Part shown: positions 1 through 8,730 of the stretch, one piece after another
How positions within the stretch are numbered: position 1 is the first letter of the stretch
Layout: every line of letters begins with the position of its first letter
Source of the DNA: Nocardia suismassiliense
Lineage (GTDB): Bacteria; Actinomycetota; Actinomycetes; Mycobacteriales; Mycobacteriaceae
NCBI RefSeq assembly: GCF_900269665.1
Contig: NZ_LT985361.1
Location: 4,581,496 to 4,626,221, forward strand
Direction: 5' to 3'
Length of the DNA stretch: 44,726 bases
Made by a program: the position numbers and the translations under genes
Notes under the pieces: generated by a model
Told to the model about the DNA's origin: nothing
The model's input: only the letters and a program-made list of their open reading frames with translations
The model's database searches: none

Positions 1-714
1 GTCTACTTCTTCGGAGAAGTCGGTGAAGGACATGGTGGTGTCGAAGCGGACGTTCGGGTATTGCTCGGCCAGGTCGAAGAATTCGGTGTACTCGGGGGTG
101 CCGAGGTGGGCGATGATCAAGGGTAGGCGCGGGAAGCGTTCGAGTAGGGCAGCGATGGGTTCGGGGCCGGTGAATTCGCCTGGGACAGGGCCGGATCCGC
201 AGTGGATTACCACCGGAACCTGGGCGTCTTGAATCAGCGCCCAGACCGGGGTTAGTAGGGGATCGCGGGGATCGAAACGGCCGACCTGGATGTGTACCTT
301 GAACAGCTGGGCGCCGCGTTGGATCGCTGCCGCCACATAGGTTTCGGCGCTCGGCTCAGGATAGAAGGTCGCGGTGTGCAGGCAGTCGGGGGTGCGCTCG
401 GCGAACTCGGCGGTCCACTCGTTCAACCAGGCTGCCATCTCGGGCTTGTGTGGGTAGACCAGGGCGCTGAAGGCGCGAACGCCGAAGCCGCGCAACGTCT
501 TCAACCGGACTTCTTCGTCGGCTCGGTAGGCGATCGGCCAGGCGCGGGCGGTGAGTGGACCGGCCGAGTCGAAGTAGGCCCACACCTTGCGCATCACCGG
601 TTCCGGCATGAAATGTGTGTGCACGTCGATGATTCCGGGCAAGCCGAGTCGGTGGCGGAAGTCGGCGAGGTAGGTGTTGTCGTCCTGATCGCCGGTCACG
701 GCTTCTCCTGTCAT
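1..714 (-). CDS. Amidohydrolase family (PF04909-type) protein, 3' end missing
   Basis: Metal-dependent hydrolase of the amidohydrolase-2 (TIM-barrel) family; substrate unknown. From the ATG at 714 the frame is open for 238 codons and runs off the left edge of the window, so the C-terminus is missing. The N-terminal metal site HxH is at residues 32-34 (DVHTHF). Later barrel motifs FKVHIQVG, VIHCGSG and IIAHLG match strands that carry metal or catalytic residues in this family. The start overlaps the stop of the upstream nucleoside hydrolase gene (ATGA), so the two are probably translated from one message. Decarboxylase or lactonase activities are also known in this family and cannot be excluded. 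Confidence 0.88.
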   Translation of the reverse strand, partial: MTGEAVTGDQDDNTYLADFRHRLGLPGIIDVHTHFMPEPVMRKVWAYFDSAGPLTARAWPIAYRADEEVRLKTLRGFGVRAFSALVYPHKPEMAAWLNEWTAEFAERTPDCLHTATFYPEPSAETYVAAAIQRGAQLFKVHIQVGRFDPRDPLLTPVWALIQDAQVPVVIHCGSGPVPGEFTGPEPIAALLERFPRLPLIIAHLGTPEYTEFFDLAEQYPNVRFDTTMSFTDFSEEVD

Positions 715-1763
715 TCGGGCGCTCCCGCCTCGGGTGGGTACAGCGCCCGCGCGAAATCGCCGATCCGGCTGATCAGCCGGTCGAAGAACAACTCCTGATC
801 GGTGCCGATCACGATGTCCGCGTTGGGTTCTCGACCCCACATGCCCGCCCAGTCGGCCACCGTGGTCGCGCGGGTCAAGGTGCCCGCGAGCTCGACGTCT
901 ACCGTCGCCGGTCGGGTGACGGCGAGGGCGGGATCCAACGCGACCGCCGCCGCGAACGGATCATGCATGTGCGCGAGGTAACCCAGGTCGTAGAGCCGGT
1001 GGAAGTCGAAGTAGAACCGCACCGCGTCGGTGACATGCCGGACGATCGGATTGCTCGCCACCGATCGCGCCTCGGGGGGATCTGTCTCCGAAACCCCTTC
1101 CACGGGAAGGCTGCCCGCCCGCTCGGCGAGCAACGACAGATGCTTCGGCCGCATCTCGATGGTCTCGGTGATGTCGAGTGCGCAGACGATCGGCCTGTGG
1201 TCCGGCGGCGCGGCGGAGAAGGCATCGAAAACCTCCTTGGCCGCCTCCGGATCGACGTGCACGTTCCATTCGTTGGTGGGGGTGGTGTTGCCGGGATGGT
1301 TGAACGCACCGCCCATGATCACGAGTCGCCGCAGCAGCGTCGGCAGCGCGGGCTCCAGCCGGACGGCCAACGCCAGATTGGTCAGCGGCCCGGTGCACAG
1401 CCCGACGATCTCCCCGGGATGCGCGCGCACCAGATCAACCCACATCTGGGCAGCGGAACGCGACGAAAGCACCCGGTCCGACGCCGGCAACTCGGCATAA
1501 CCCACACCCTGCGGACCATGCGTGTCCTCGGTGGTGCGCAACGGAATCGCCAACGGCTCGACAGCGCCGAGCGTTACCTCGATCTCGGGCGCCCGGCACA
1601 CATCCAGCCAGGCGAGATTGTTCGCGGCCACCTGCGGCGCGGGCACGTTCCCCGCAGTCGAGGCGATCCCGACGATCTCGGCTTCGGGCGAGGCCAGGAG
1701 GTAGAGCAGCGCAAGAGAATCATCGACCCCGGTATCAACATCCATGATGATCTTCTGCCGCAC
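711..1763 (-). CDS. Inosine/uridine-preferring nucleoside hydrolase family protein
   Basis: Ca2+-dependent nucleoside N-ribohydrolase homologue, 350 aa. The N-terminus shows the family's aspartate cluster (DVDTGVDD, residues 8-15). GPLTNLA (about 125-131), the MGGAF and NEWNVHVDPEAA segments (150-174) and a late HMHDPFAAA segment give the rest of the Ca2+/ribose site. The length is slightly above the usual 310-330 aa. The start is GTG with no clear Shine-Dalgarno sequence. A -10-like TAGTCT lies 6 nt upstream (1770-1775), so a leaderless transcript is possible. The following amidohydrolase gene overlaps by 4 nt, suggesting a two-gene salvage or catabolic operon. Substrate preference cannot be read from the sequence. 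Confidence 0.93.
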   Translation of the reverse strand: MRQKIIMDVDTGVDDSLALLYLLASPEAEIVGIASTAGNVPAPQVAANNLAWLDVCRAPEIEVTLGAVEPLAIPLRTTEDTHGPQGVGYAELPASDRVLSSRSAAQMWVDLVRAHPGEIVGLCTGPLTNLALAVRLEPALPTLLRRLVIMGGAFNHPGNTTPTNEWNVHVDPEAAKEVFDAFSAAPPDHRPIVCALDITETIEMRPKHLSLLAERAGSLPVEGVSETDPPEARSVASNPIVRHVTDAVRFYFDFHRLYDLGYLAHMHDPFAAAVALDPALAVTRPATVDVELAGTLTRATTVADWAGMWGREPNADIVIGTDQELFFDRLISRIGDFARALYPPEAGAPE

Positions 1764-1850
1764 CCCACGAGACTAACGCTGCCGCTGTACCCCGCATCGT
1801 CCCGGACGGCCGGACTCCTGGTTCGCTGCCCTGCGCGGTTGAGGTGACGG

Positions 1851-2051
1851 GCCGAACGCCGCCCAGCGCGGCGAGTCCAATGCGGCAACGCCCCGCTGCG
1901 GGTTGAAAGCGGCGACGCTCAGTGGCGGCTGAACGCGGGAACGCCCTGCGGCGGGCCGAACGCGGGAACGCCCCGCGGCGGGCCGATTGCGGCAATGCCC
2001 TGCGGCGAGCTGAATGCGGCAAGGCCCCCGGTGAGCCGAATGCTCGGCGCC
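1851..2051. repeat. Intergenic tandem repeat, about 27-bp period, ~7 degenerate copies
   Basis: The 304-bp gap between the MFS gene and the nucleoside hydrolase gene (1764-2067) holds no convincing gene. It contains a degenerate tandem array of 26-28 bp units. The best copies are at 1931-1957, 1958-1984 and 1985-2011, each starting GAACGCGGGAACGCC or a close variant, followed by C/TTGCGGCGGGCC. The period is divisible by three, so several frames stay open. The minus-strand translation gives a repetitive Arg/Ala/Ser/Pro string, which I read as a by-product rather than a protein. Confidence 0.8.
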
Positions 2052-2067
2052 CAGTACCGCACTCCGA

Positions 2068-3624
2068 TCAGTGCAACTCGCCACCAACCCCCGTGGGCAC
2101 ATGCCGCAACCGCACCACCGCGACCACCGAAATAACCGCTGACGCGACCGCGGTGATCCAAGCGGTGACCTGCATGCCGTGCAGGAACGCCTCCCGCGCC
2201 GCGAGCAACACCGCCTCCCCGAGCTGCCCAGGCAACTCAGCACTCGTCTGCACCGCCGCACCCAAGGTGTCACGCACCGATCGACTCGCCTCGGCAGGCA
2301 GTCCCGCGGGCAACGTGGCGGCCAGATCGCCGCGGTACAGCGCGATACTGATGCTGCCCAGAATCGAAATCCCCAGCGCACCACCGAATTCCGCACCCGT
2401 CTCGGAGACACCCGCGGCGGCCCCCGCCTGCTCCGGCGGCGCGGCACCCACGATGAGCTCGGTGGTAATGCCGTACACCGGCGCGAGACCGAGCGAGATG
2501 ATCACCGAGGCGGCGACGGTGAGCGCGACCCCGCCGGTGAGCCCCACCCGCGTCATCATCAGCAACCCGACGGCCGTGACCGCCATGCCGACGCCGATCA
2601 CATACGCGGGCCGAACCACCCGGATGATGAGCGGCGACAGCTGCGAACCGACGATGAACCCGATACCAGAGGGCGCGAGTGCCAGACCGGTGGCCAGCGG
2701 CGAAAGCCCGAGCACCAGCTGGAAGTACTGGGCGACGAACAGGAAGTAGCCGAAGGCGACGAAGATGCCGACGATATTGATCAGCAAGGCGAGCCGGAAA
2801 GCACCGAGCCGGAACAGCCGCAGATCGAGCATCGGATCGGGCCTGGTCAGCTGGCGACGCACGAACAGCACGCCGACGATCGTGCCCGCAGCCAATGCCA
2901 GCAGCGCAGCGAAACCGAGCCCGTCCTGCGCAATCTTCTTCATCCCGAACACCAGCGCGATCATGGTGGCCACGCTGAGCAGCGCGCTGACCGGATCGAG
3001 CTTGCCCGCCTCGGGATCACGGAACTCCGGCAGCACCTTCGGCCCGATCACCAGCAGCAACGCCATCACCGGCACGGCGAGCAGGAACACCGAACCCCAC
3101 CAGAACTGTTCCAGCAGCACCCCGCCGAACAGCGGACCGACCGCGCCGCCCGCCGAGAACGCGCCGACCCACACGCCGACGGCGATCGAGCGCTGCCTGG
3201 AGTCGCGGAACATGTTGAAGATCAAGGACAGTGTCGATGGCGCGAGCGTCGCCCCCGCGATGCCGAGCAGCGCGCGGCAGACGATCAGCAGCTCCGCGGT
3301 GGGGGCGAACGCCGCGATCACGGACACCACCGCGAACGCCGCCGCGCCGGCCAGCAGTATGCGGCGCCGTCCGATCCGATCACCGAGGGTGCCCATGGTG
3401 ATCAGCAGTCCAGCCACCATGAACCCGTACACGTCGATGATCCACAGCAACTGTGCGCTGGTCGGATGCAGATCCGCGCTGAGCATCGGCACGGCGAGGT
3501 GCAGCACCGTGAGGTCCATCGCGTAGACGAAGCAGGCGAGCGCGAGCACCGCGAGCCCGATCCACTCCCGCCGTCCGGCGCGTGGCTGCACCGTGTCCGA
3601 GGTCCGGTCGAGGGTGCTGTCCAC
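2068..3624 (-). CDS. MFS drug exporter, DHA2 (14-TM) type
   Basis: Proton-coupled multidrug exporter homologue in the cytoplasmic membrane. About 14 hydrophobic segments span 518 aa. The loop 2-3 signature is clear (GTLGDRIGRRR), as are an antiporter-type helix 5 (GAFSAGGAVGPLFGG) and the SLGLAPVYG/ETGAEFGGALG helices near the end. I chose the GTG at 3624 because GGAAGGA sits about 10 nt upstream. The in-frame ATG at 3660 has no ribosome-binding site and would only add 12 hydrophilic residues. A 142-bp gap separates it from the upstream CoA-transferase gene. Drug specificity is unknown, and no dedicated regulator is adjacent. Confidence 0.92.
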   Translation of the reverse strand: MDSTLDRTSDTVQPRAGRREWIGLAVLALACFVYAMDLTVLHLAVPMLSADLHPTSAQLLWIIDVYGFMVAGLLITMGTLGDRIGRRRILLAGAAAFAVVSVIAAFAPTAELLIVCRALLGIAGATLAPSTLSLIFNMFRDSRQRSIAVGVWVGAFSAGGAVGPLFGGVLLEQFWWGSVFLLAVPVMALLLVIGPKVLPEFRDPEAGKLDPVSALLSVATMIALVFGMKKIAQDGLGFAALLALAAGTIVGVLFVRRQLTRPDPMLDLRLFRLGAFRLALLINIVGIFVAFGYFLFVAQYFQLVLGLSPLATGLALAPSGIGFIVGSQLSPLIIRVVRPAYVIGVGMAVTAVGLLMMTRVGLTGGVALTVAASVIISLGLAPVYGITTELIVGAAPPEQAGAAAGVSETGAEFGGALGISILGSISIALYRGDLAATLPAGLPAEASRSVRDTLGAAVQTSAELPGQLGEAVLLAAREAFLHGMQVTAWITAVASAVISVVAVVRLRHVPTGVGGELH

Positions 3625-3766
3625 GGGACGGTTTCCTTCCGTGGTTGCCGAGAGGGTCATGACGGTTCAGACGAACACGGCACGTCTATCTCATCGGTCA
3701 CCGGTAAGAAACCGCAAACGATTTTCGGTTCCCGCGCGTGAACCGTGCGTGGCCCGCGGGCCGCGA

Positions 3767-5113
3767 CTACCGGGTTTTCAACGGCCAGGCCGGCCGATCC
3801 CCACCGTAGGCCGGGGCGGGCCAGTTGTACGCGGGATACTCGGCAATGGCGGGCGTAGCCGTGATGACTTCCCCGTGCGACGTCACCTCGGTGGGATCGG
3901 GCAGCGCCGCCGGCGGATGACGTGGCGTGCGGTCCGGCGCGGCGAGCAGCCAGGATGCGGTGCGCGCCAACGACACTCGCACATCGCGCCCGATGCCGTC
4001 CGTAGCGCGGGCAGCCAGCGCGTCGATCACCCCCGCGGCGAGCAGATACCCCGAGGCATGATCGAGCGCCTGCGCGGGCAGCGCGCTCGGCACGGCGGGC
4101 GCACCCTCGGCGATCGATATCCCCGACGCGGCCTGCACGATGCTGTCGAACCCGCGCCGCCCACCCCACGGCCCGACCTCACCCCAAGCACTCACCCGGC
4201 CGTGCACCAGACCGGGCCGCATGGCGGCGATGAGCCCCGCGCGTTCCAGCGAACCGGGCCGGTATCCGGTGATCAGCACGTCGGCCGAGGACAGCAGGTC
4301 CCGGATCAACGGCAGCTGCGTCCACAGATCCACCAGTGTGGAACGCTTGCCCTGGCAGGTGTCGGCGTACTGCCAGGGAATTTCTGGCAGCTGCGGCGGA
4401 TCGACGCGCAGTACGTCCGCGCCGAGCAGCGCCAATGTGCGCGTCGCGACCGGCCCGGCGATCACCCGGGTCAGGTCGAGCACCCGGAGTCCGCGCAGCG
4501 GCTGGAAAGGGGCGCCACCGATCGGCAATCCGGGTTCGGCACGGTCGGCGCGCGATTCGATCGCCACCACGGGCCCGGTGGCGGCGGCCCACCCTTCCGC
4601 GCTGCCCAGCCACTCCTGTTCGGTGCGTACGCGGACCGCGATCGCCCCGTGCGCGGCCGCATGGTCCTCGATGTCGGCGGCGCGGCTCATGGCCATGTGC
4701 GCCACGGCGAGATCGAAGGGGGCATCGGTGGGCAGGCCGAGCGCGGTGAGCAAGCGATCACGGTGGTGCGGGTAGTTGGCGTGGGTGCGAACCCATCCGT
4801 CGAAGGTAGGGAAGAATCCGGAGAGGTCGCCGAATAAGGTTGCGGGACGACCGTTGATCAGTAGTAAGCGTTCGCTACAGAAGGCGGCGGTGATACGCGC
4901 GGGGTCGATGCGATGCGCGACCGGATCGAGTCCGCGCACAACGCGGATCCGGTTCGCCGCGGCGATGAGCGCGGCGACCGACCCGGCAGCCAGCGACCAG
5001 ACCGGCAGTGTCGCAGCCAGATTGCTGCCAGGATCGGGACAGGGCGTAATGGCAGAGGGGGTGACACCGATTCCGGCTTCGTAGTCGTGGACCAGCCGTG
5101 TGTGCGCGTTCAC
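3767..5113 (-). CDS. CaiB/BaiF family (class III) CoA transferase
   Basis: Formyl-CoA transferase-like enzyme that would move CoA between carboxylic acids; 448 aa. The Rossmann-like segment normally at the family's N-terminus is here at about residues 206-245 (LRGLRVLDLTRVIAG ... GADVLRVDPP). A segment normally found later in the family (DGWVRTHANYPHHR, 106-119) precedes it. The protein therefore seems to carry a C-terminal-type portion in front of an N-terminal-type one. ADVLITGYRPGSL and the GYLLAAGVIDAL helix follow. The start is GTG without a Shine-Dalgarno sequence; TACGCT lies 7 nt upstream and could be a -10 for leaderless transcription. It is divergent from the thioesterase gene, 40 bp apart. 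Substrate unknown. Confidence 0.85.
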   Translation of the reverse strand: MNAHTRLVHDYEAGIGVTPSAITPCPDPGSNLAATLPVWSLAAGSVAALIAAANRIRVVRGLDPVAHRIDPARITAAFCSERLLLINGRPATLFGDLSGFFPTFDGWVRTHANYPHHRDRLLTALGLPTDAPFDLAVAHMAMSRAADIEDHAAAHGAIAVRVRTEQEWLGSAEGWAAATGPVVAIESRADRAEPGLPIGGAPFQPLRGLRVLDLTRVIAGPVATRTLALLGADVLRVDPPQLPEIPWQYADTCQGKRSTLVDLWTQLPLIRDLLSSADVLITGYRPGSLERAGLIAAMRPGLVHGRVSAWGEVGPWGGRRGFDSIVQAASGISIAEGAPAVPSALPAQALDHASGYLLAAGVIDALAARATDGIGRDVRVSLARTASWLLAAPDRTPRHPPAALPDPTEVTSHGEVITATPAIAEYPAYNWPAPAYGGDRPAWPLKTR

Positions 5114-5153
5114 CCGAAAGAGCGTAATAGTTCCGTCTGAGAAGGAGATTTAC

Positions 5154-5927
5154 GTGGGCCGAACAATCGAGTCCGGTGAGTGGCTGCGGATCCTGCGATC
5201 CGAGCCGACTCCCCGCCACTACCTGCTGTGTTCCCCGCCGGGCGGCGGTCCGGCGACCGCCTATCGGGAGTTGGCGCAGCACTTCGGGGCGGGCATCACC
5301 GTTGCCGCGGTGCAGTATCCGGGTCGGCAGGACCGGCTCGGCGAGGCGCCGATCACCGAACTCACGGAGCTCGCCGACCGGATTGCTGAAGAAGTGCTGC
5401 GACACGGAATCATCGACCGGCTCGCGTTATTCGGCCACAGCATGGGGGCCAGCGTCGCGTTCGAGACCGCGCGACGGCTGGAGCGCAGGGGGCAGCCGGT
5501 GACGACGCTGTTCGCATCCGGCCGTCCCGCACCGAGTTTCGTGGAGACCCAGCGGGTGCACCTCGGCACCGACGCGGAACTGATCGGGGAGCTGGAGCGG
5601 CTGGCCGCCGATCCGGCGCCGATCCAAATGCTGCGCGACGAACCGAGTCTCGCGGAATTGGTGCTGCCCGCGGTGCGCGGCGACTACCAGGCCGTCGAGA
5701 CGTACCGGTACACCCCGGGCGACCCGTTGGCCGCCGACATCGCCGCCCTCGTCAGCACCGAGGACCCCACGATGACGCCCGAGCAGGCCGACGAGTGGCG
5801 CGACTTCACCACCGGAACCTTCGATCGCGCAACGTTTTCCGGCGGGCACTTCTATCTGGACGAACACCCCGCCGCGGTGGTCGAGGTGATCGCGGAGCAT
5901 CTCGCGCGCGATCGGACGCGCGCATGA
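5154..5927 (+). CDS. Type II thioesterase (alpha/beta hydrolase, GrsT-like)
   Basis: Stand-alone thioesterase of the kind that removes wrong or stalled acyl groups from NRPS/PKS carrier proteins. It has 257 aa from the GTG at 5154. CSPPGGGPATAYREL is the family's N-terminal motif. The nucleophile elbow is GHSMG (Ser96), the acid is near Asp204 (STEDPTMT) and the His is 232 (SGGHFYL). The GTG at 5154 is preferred because GAAGGAG is 6-7 nt upstream. An in-frame upstream start at 5100 would overlap the divergent CoA-transferase gene and has no Shine-Dalgarno sequence. No NRPS or PKS gene lies in the window, so its partner synthase is elsewhere. Confidence 0.92.
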   Translation: MGRTIESGEWLRILRSEPTPRHYLLCSPPGGGPATAYRELAQHFGAGITVAAVQYPGRQDRLGEAPITELTELADRIAEEVLRHGIIDRLALFGHSMGASVAFETARRLERRGQPVTTLFASGRPAPSFVETQRVHLGTDAELIGELERLAADPAPIQMLRDEPSLAELVLPAVRGDYQAVETYRYTPGDPLAADIAALVSTEDPTMTPEQADEWRDFTTGTFDRATFSGGHFYLDEHPAAVVEVIAEHLARDRTRA

Positions 5928-5962
5928 AAAGTATTCCGGCCCAGACTGTTTCACGCGTGTAA

Positions 5963-6352
5963 CTAGTGGGATGCCTGCAGGCGGGTGGCCGACCCGGCTG
6001 CCCGCCGCCGCAGCCATCCGTACCCCACCCAGGACACCACGACACACACCGCGACGAGCACCCGCACGGTCGCGAGCGCGCTCTCCGGATAGATCACGCC
6101 GGTGAGGTAGTGGTCGATGAACCCGCTCGACGGCAGTCCGGCGTCGCCTGCCTTGTGCCGCGCCCAATTCTCCGCATGGGTGAGCGGGCAGTCGAGTCCG
6201 AACAGGATCGTGCTGAACCCCCACCCGAACGCGATCAGGTGCAGGAAGATACTGCGCGGCCAGCGCCACGCGAGGAACCCGCCGACAACCACGTACGCCA
6301 CGAACACGAAATGCGCGGCGGCGGTGAGGTCAGCCAGCAACCGGTACAACAC
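5963..6352 (-). CDS. DUF2784 family membrane protein
   Basis: Small integral membrane protein of 129 aa with about four hydrophobic helices: LTAAAHFVFVAYVVVGGFLA, FLHLIAFGWGFSTILFG, an amphipathic region with LDCPLTHAENWAR, and VRVLVAVCVVVSWVGYGWL. The CPLTxxEN motif followed by GFIDHYLTGVIYP is the hallmark of DUF2784. The biochemical role is unknown. The GTG start at 6352 sits right behind GGTGGAG, and a TTG one codon later is equally possible. It is transcribed after the SDR gene (21-bp gap), probably in the same operon. Confidence 0.88.
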   Translation of the reverse strand: MLYRLLADLTAAAHFVFVAYVVVGGFLAWRWPRSIFLHLIAFGWGFSTILFGLDCPLTHAENWARHKAGDAGLPSSGFIDHYLTGVIYPESALATVRVLVAVCVVVSWVGYGWLRRRAAGSATRLQASH

Positions 6353-6373
6353 TCCACCAGCCTAGGCGCTGTG

Positions 6374-7804
6374 TCACCAGGGCGAGGGCCGGTAATCCTT
6401 CAGGAAGCAGCCGTACAGGTCGGTGCCGTTCTCGCCCTGGACAATCGGGTCGTAGACGCGCGCGGCGCCGTCGACGAGGTCGAGGGGCGCGTGGAAGCCC
6501 TCCTCGGCGAGCCGGACCTTCGTATAGTGCGGCCGCTCGTCGGTGATCCAGCCGGTGTCGACGGCGGTCATCAGAATGCCGTCGGCTTCGAGCATCTCGC
6601 CGGCGCTGGTGCGGGTCAGCATGTTCAGCGCGGCCTTGGCCATGTTGGTGTGCGGGTGGCCGGGTCCCTTGTAGGCGCGAGCGAACTGGCCTTCCATCGC
6701 CGACACGTTGACGATGTACTTGCGCCGTGCGGCCGACGCGGCCATGGCCGGGCGCAGCCGGGAGACCAGGATGAACGGCGCGACCGAATTGCACAGCTGC
6801 ACTTCGAGAAGTTCGGTCGGATCCACCTCGGCGACGGTCTGCACCCAGCTGTTGGTGTGCGCCAGATCCGGCACCAGGCCGCCCGCATCGATCGCCACGC
6901 CACGCGAAATGCGTTCGGGCGTAGCCGATCCCGCGACCAGCGCGAGCTCGGCGACGTCGGCGGCGGTCAGCGTCGGGGTGAGCGAGGCGGTGAGCGCGGT
7001 GGGATGGGCTTGCATCGTCTTGCCGAAGGTCACCACGTCGGGCAGCGCGCCCGCTGGCAGTGGACCGGACTCGGCGTCGACCAGCGCGCTGTAGGCGCCG
7101 GGGGAGCGGCGCACGGTCTGGGCGGCGTTGTTGATCAGGATGTCGAGCGGACCATGCGCCGCGACGTCGTCGGCGAGGGCGACCACCTGGGCCGGATCGC
7201 GCAGATCGATGCCGACGACGCGCAGCCGGTGCAGCCAGTCCGCGCTGTCGTCCATGGCGGCGAAGCGGCGGATGGCGTCGTTCGGGAAGCGGGTGGTGAT
7301 GGTGGTGTGCGCGCCGTCGCGCAGCAGCCGCAAGGCAATGTACATGCCGATCTTGGCGCGCCCGCCGGTGAGCAGCGCGCGGCGGCCGGTGAGATCGGTA
7401 CGGGCGTCCCGCTTGCTGTGGCTGCTCGCCGCGCATTCCGGGCACAGCTGGTGATAGAACGCGTCGACCTGCGTGTACGACTGCTTGCAGATGTAGCAGG
7501 GGCGCGCACGGAGCAGCGTGCCCGCGCTCGCGCCGCGGGCGTTGGAGGCCAGCGGGATGCCCGCGGTCTCGTCGTCGATCCGCTGCGGCGAGCCGGTGGC
7601 CGTCGCGGCGATCACCTCGCGGTCGGCCTGCGCCACCGCGGTCCTGGCCTCGATCCGGCGCCGCTGCTTGAGTTTCTTGAACATGTGGCCGACCGCGCGC
7701 TGCACCGCCACCGAGTCGGGATGCTCTTTTTCCAGCTGTCCGGCCTGGTCCAGTACCCGCAGACAGGTCGCGAGTTCGTCCGGATCGATCATGCTTTCGG
7801 CCAT
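6374..7804 (-). CDS. SDR-fold oxidoreductase with N-terminal zinc-ribbon-like motif and atypical active site
   Basis: Short-chain dehydrogenase/reductase homologue, 476 aa, roughly twice the usual SDR length. The N-terminal ~100 residues are helical and charged. A CYIC...CPEC pair (Cys103, 106, 121, 124) looks like a zinc ribbon. The Rossmann fold follows, with TGGRAKIG in place of TGxxxGIG and INNAAQT in place of NNAG. An extra ~110 residues lie between NNAA and the next core helix. The catalytic Ser is present (NVSAMEG, Ser368), but the Tyr of YxxxK is replaced by Thr (TNMAK, Thr386-Lys390). Conventional reductase chemistry is therefore doubtful. ATG 7804 and ATG 7819 are both possible starts; 7819 lies directly on the AAGG element, so I prefer 7804. 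Confidence 0.85.
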   Translation of the reverse strand: MAESMIDPDELATCLRVLDQAGQLEKEHPDSVAVQRAVGHMFKKLKQRRRIEARTAVAQADREVIAATATGSPQRIDDETAGIPLASNARGASAGTLLRARPCYICKQSYTQVDAFYHQLCPECAASSHSKRDARTDLTGRRALLTGGRAKIGMYIALRLLRDGAHTTITTRFPNDAIRRFAAMDDSADWLHRLRVVGIDLRDPAQVVALADDVAAHGPLDILINNAAQTVRRSPGAYSALVDAESGPLPAGALPDVVTFGKTMQAHPTALTASLTPTLTAADVAELALVAGSATPERISRGVAIDAGGLVPDLAHTNSWVQTVAEVDPTELLEVQLCNSVAPFILVSRLRPAMAASAARRKYIVNVSAMEGQFARAYKGPGHPHTNMAKAALNMLTRTSAGEMLEADGILMTAVDTGWITDERPHYTKVRLAEEGFHAPLDLVDGAARVYDPIVQGENGTDLYGCFLKDYRPSPW

Positions 7805-7899
7805 CGGTGGTACAGGCATCCTTCGGTGAGCTGGGAAATCGACCCGACCATTGTCGCAAACCCCGCCACCCGGTTACCGCGCGGTTGCCTCTCGGTCGC

Positions 7900-8685
7900 C
7901 TACGCGCGCAGCAGCGCCATGGTCGAGGCGGCGGTCCCCTTCAGCAACTCGATGACGGCGGCCACCGTGAGATCGGTGTTCGGGTCGAGCGAGGGCGGGT
8001 GCAGCCAGCTGATCTCATAGGTGGTCCAGCCCTCGCGGACGGCCACCGTGACGCCCGTGTTCGGGGCGTGCTCGGACTCCTTGCGCACGACGTAGGCCTC
8101 GTCACCGAGACCATCGATCTTCGTGACGTCATCGTCCTCGGTCAGTTCGGACTTGTTCCAGGTCTCGAAGCGGGCGGTGAATTCGGGACCGGGATCGGTC
8201 TGCTTGTGCACCGCGGCGCTGGCCTTGAGCGTGGTGTCCTTGGACCGCTCCCGGGACCCCGGCGGAGCCAGCCGAATCGTGCAGGTCATCGAGTCGACGG
8301 CGCTGTGCAGCAGCGTCTGATGGAGCGGATACTTCGGACCGGTCGAACTCGACGGTGCCAAGACGAAGCCGGCGCTCGTGTAGGGCGCCGTATCGGTGAT
8401 CGCGCACAGATTGTCGACGTAGTGATAGCCCCGCAGATCGGGCACCGGCTCGGCGCGACGGTCGCTGTCGGCAACGCCGAGCACGCCGACGATCACCAGT
8501 GCCGAGACACCGGCCACGGCGCCGAGCGTGCGTAGTCGGTTGCCGCCGGGCTGTTTCCAGCGCCCGAGCGGTTGCGGCGGCACCCGGCCGTCCGGGTACG
8601 GCCGCATCGGTCCGATCGGCGCCAACGGCTGATGCCGCCAGCCGGCGTTGCTGAGGCGAGGACCCTGACCCGCCGGTCCCGTCAT
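7900..8685 (-). CDS. Membrane-anchored extracellular protein of unknown function
   Basis: 261 aa. There is a Pro/Arg-rich cytoplasmic tail (about 1-50), one hydrophobic helix (TLGAVAGVSALVIVGVLGV, about 53-71), and an extracytoplasmic domain with two cysteines (NLCAIT and SMTCTIR) that could form a disulfide. The domain plan (short tail, single TM helix, Cys-containing domain near 'GLGDEAYVV') resembles DUF3558-like and related actinobacterial cell-envelope proteins, but I cannot assign a family with confidence. It follows the helical-repeat gene after 45 bp on the same strand and may share its transcript. Confidence 0.8.
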   Translation of the reverse strand: MTGPAGQGPRLSNAGWRHQPLAPIGPMRPYPDGRVPPQPLGRWKQPGGNRLRTLGAVAGVSALVIVGVLGVADSDRRAEPVPDLRGYHYVDNLCAITDTAPYTSAGFVLAPSSSTGPKYPLHQTLLHSAVDSMTCTIRLAPPGSRERSKDTTLKASAAVHKQTDPGPEFTARFETWNKSELTEDDDVTKIDGLGDEAYVVRKESEHAPNTGVTVAVREGWTTYEISWLHPPSLDPNTDLTVAAVIELLKGTAASTMALLRA

Positions 8686-8730
8686 GGGGGCGAAAGTATC
8701 ACTTCGCCGACGGCGCCGCCGGTCGTTCGG

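Noticed and set aside
1851..2051. Arg-rich repeat protein encoded by the 27-bp array
   Set aside because: No start with a ribosome-binding site, open in several frames because the period is a multiple of three.
5100..5153. Upstream start for the type II thioesterase
   Set aside because: It would overlap the divergent CoA-transferase gene; GTG 5154 has a good Shine-Dalgarno sequence.
5966..8020. Long plus-strand open frame of 684 codons opposite the SDR and DUF2784 genes
   Set aside because: Arg/Gly/His/Gln-rich translation without motifs, and the minus-strand genes are clear; a GC shadow.
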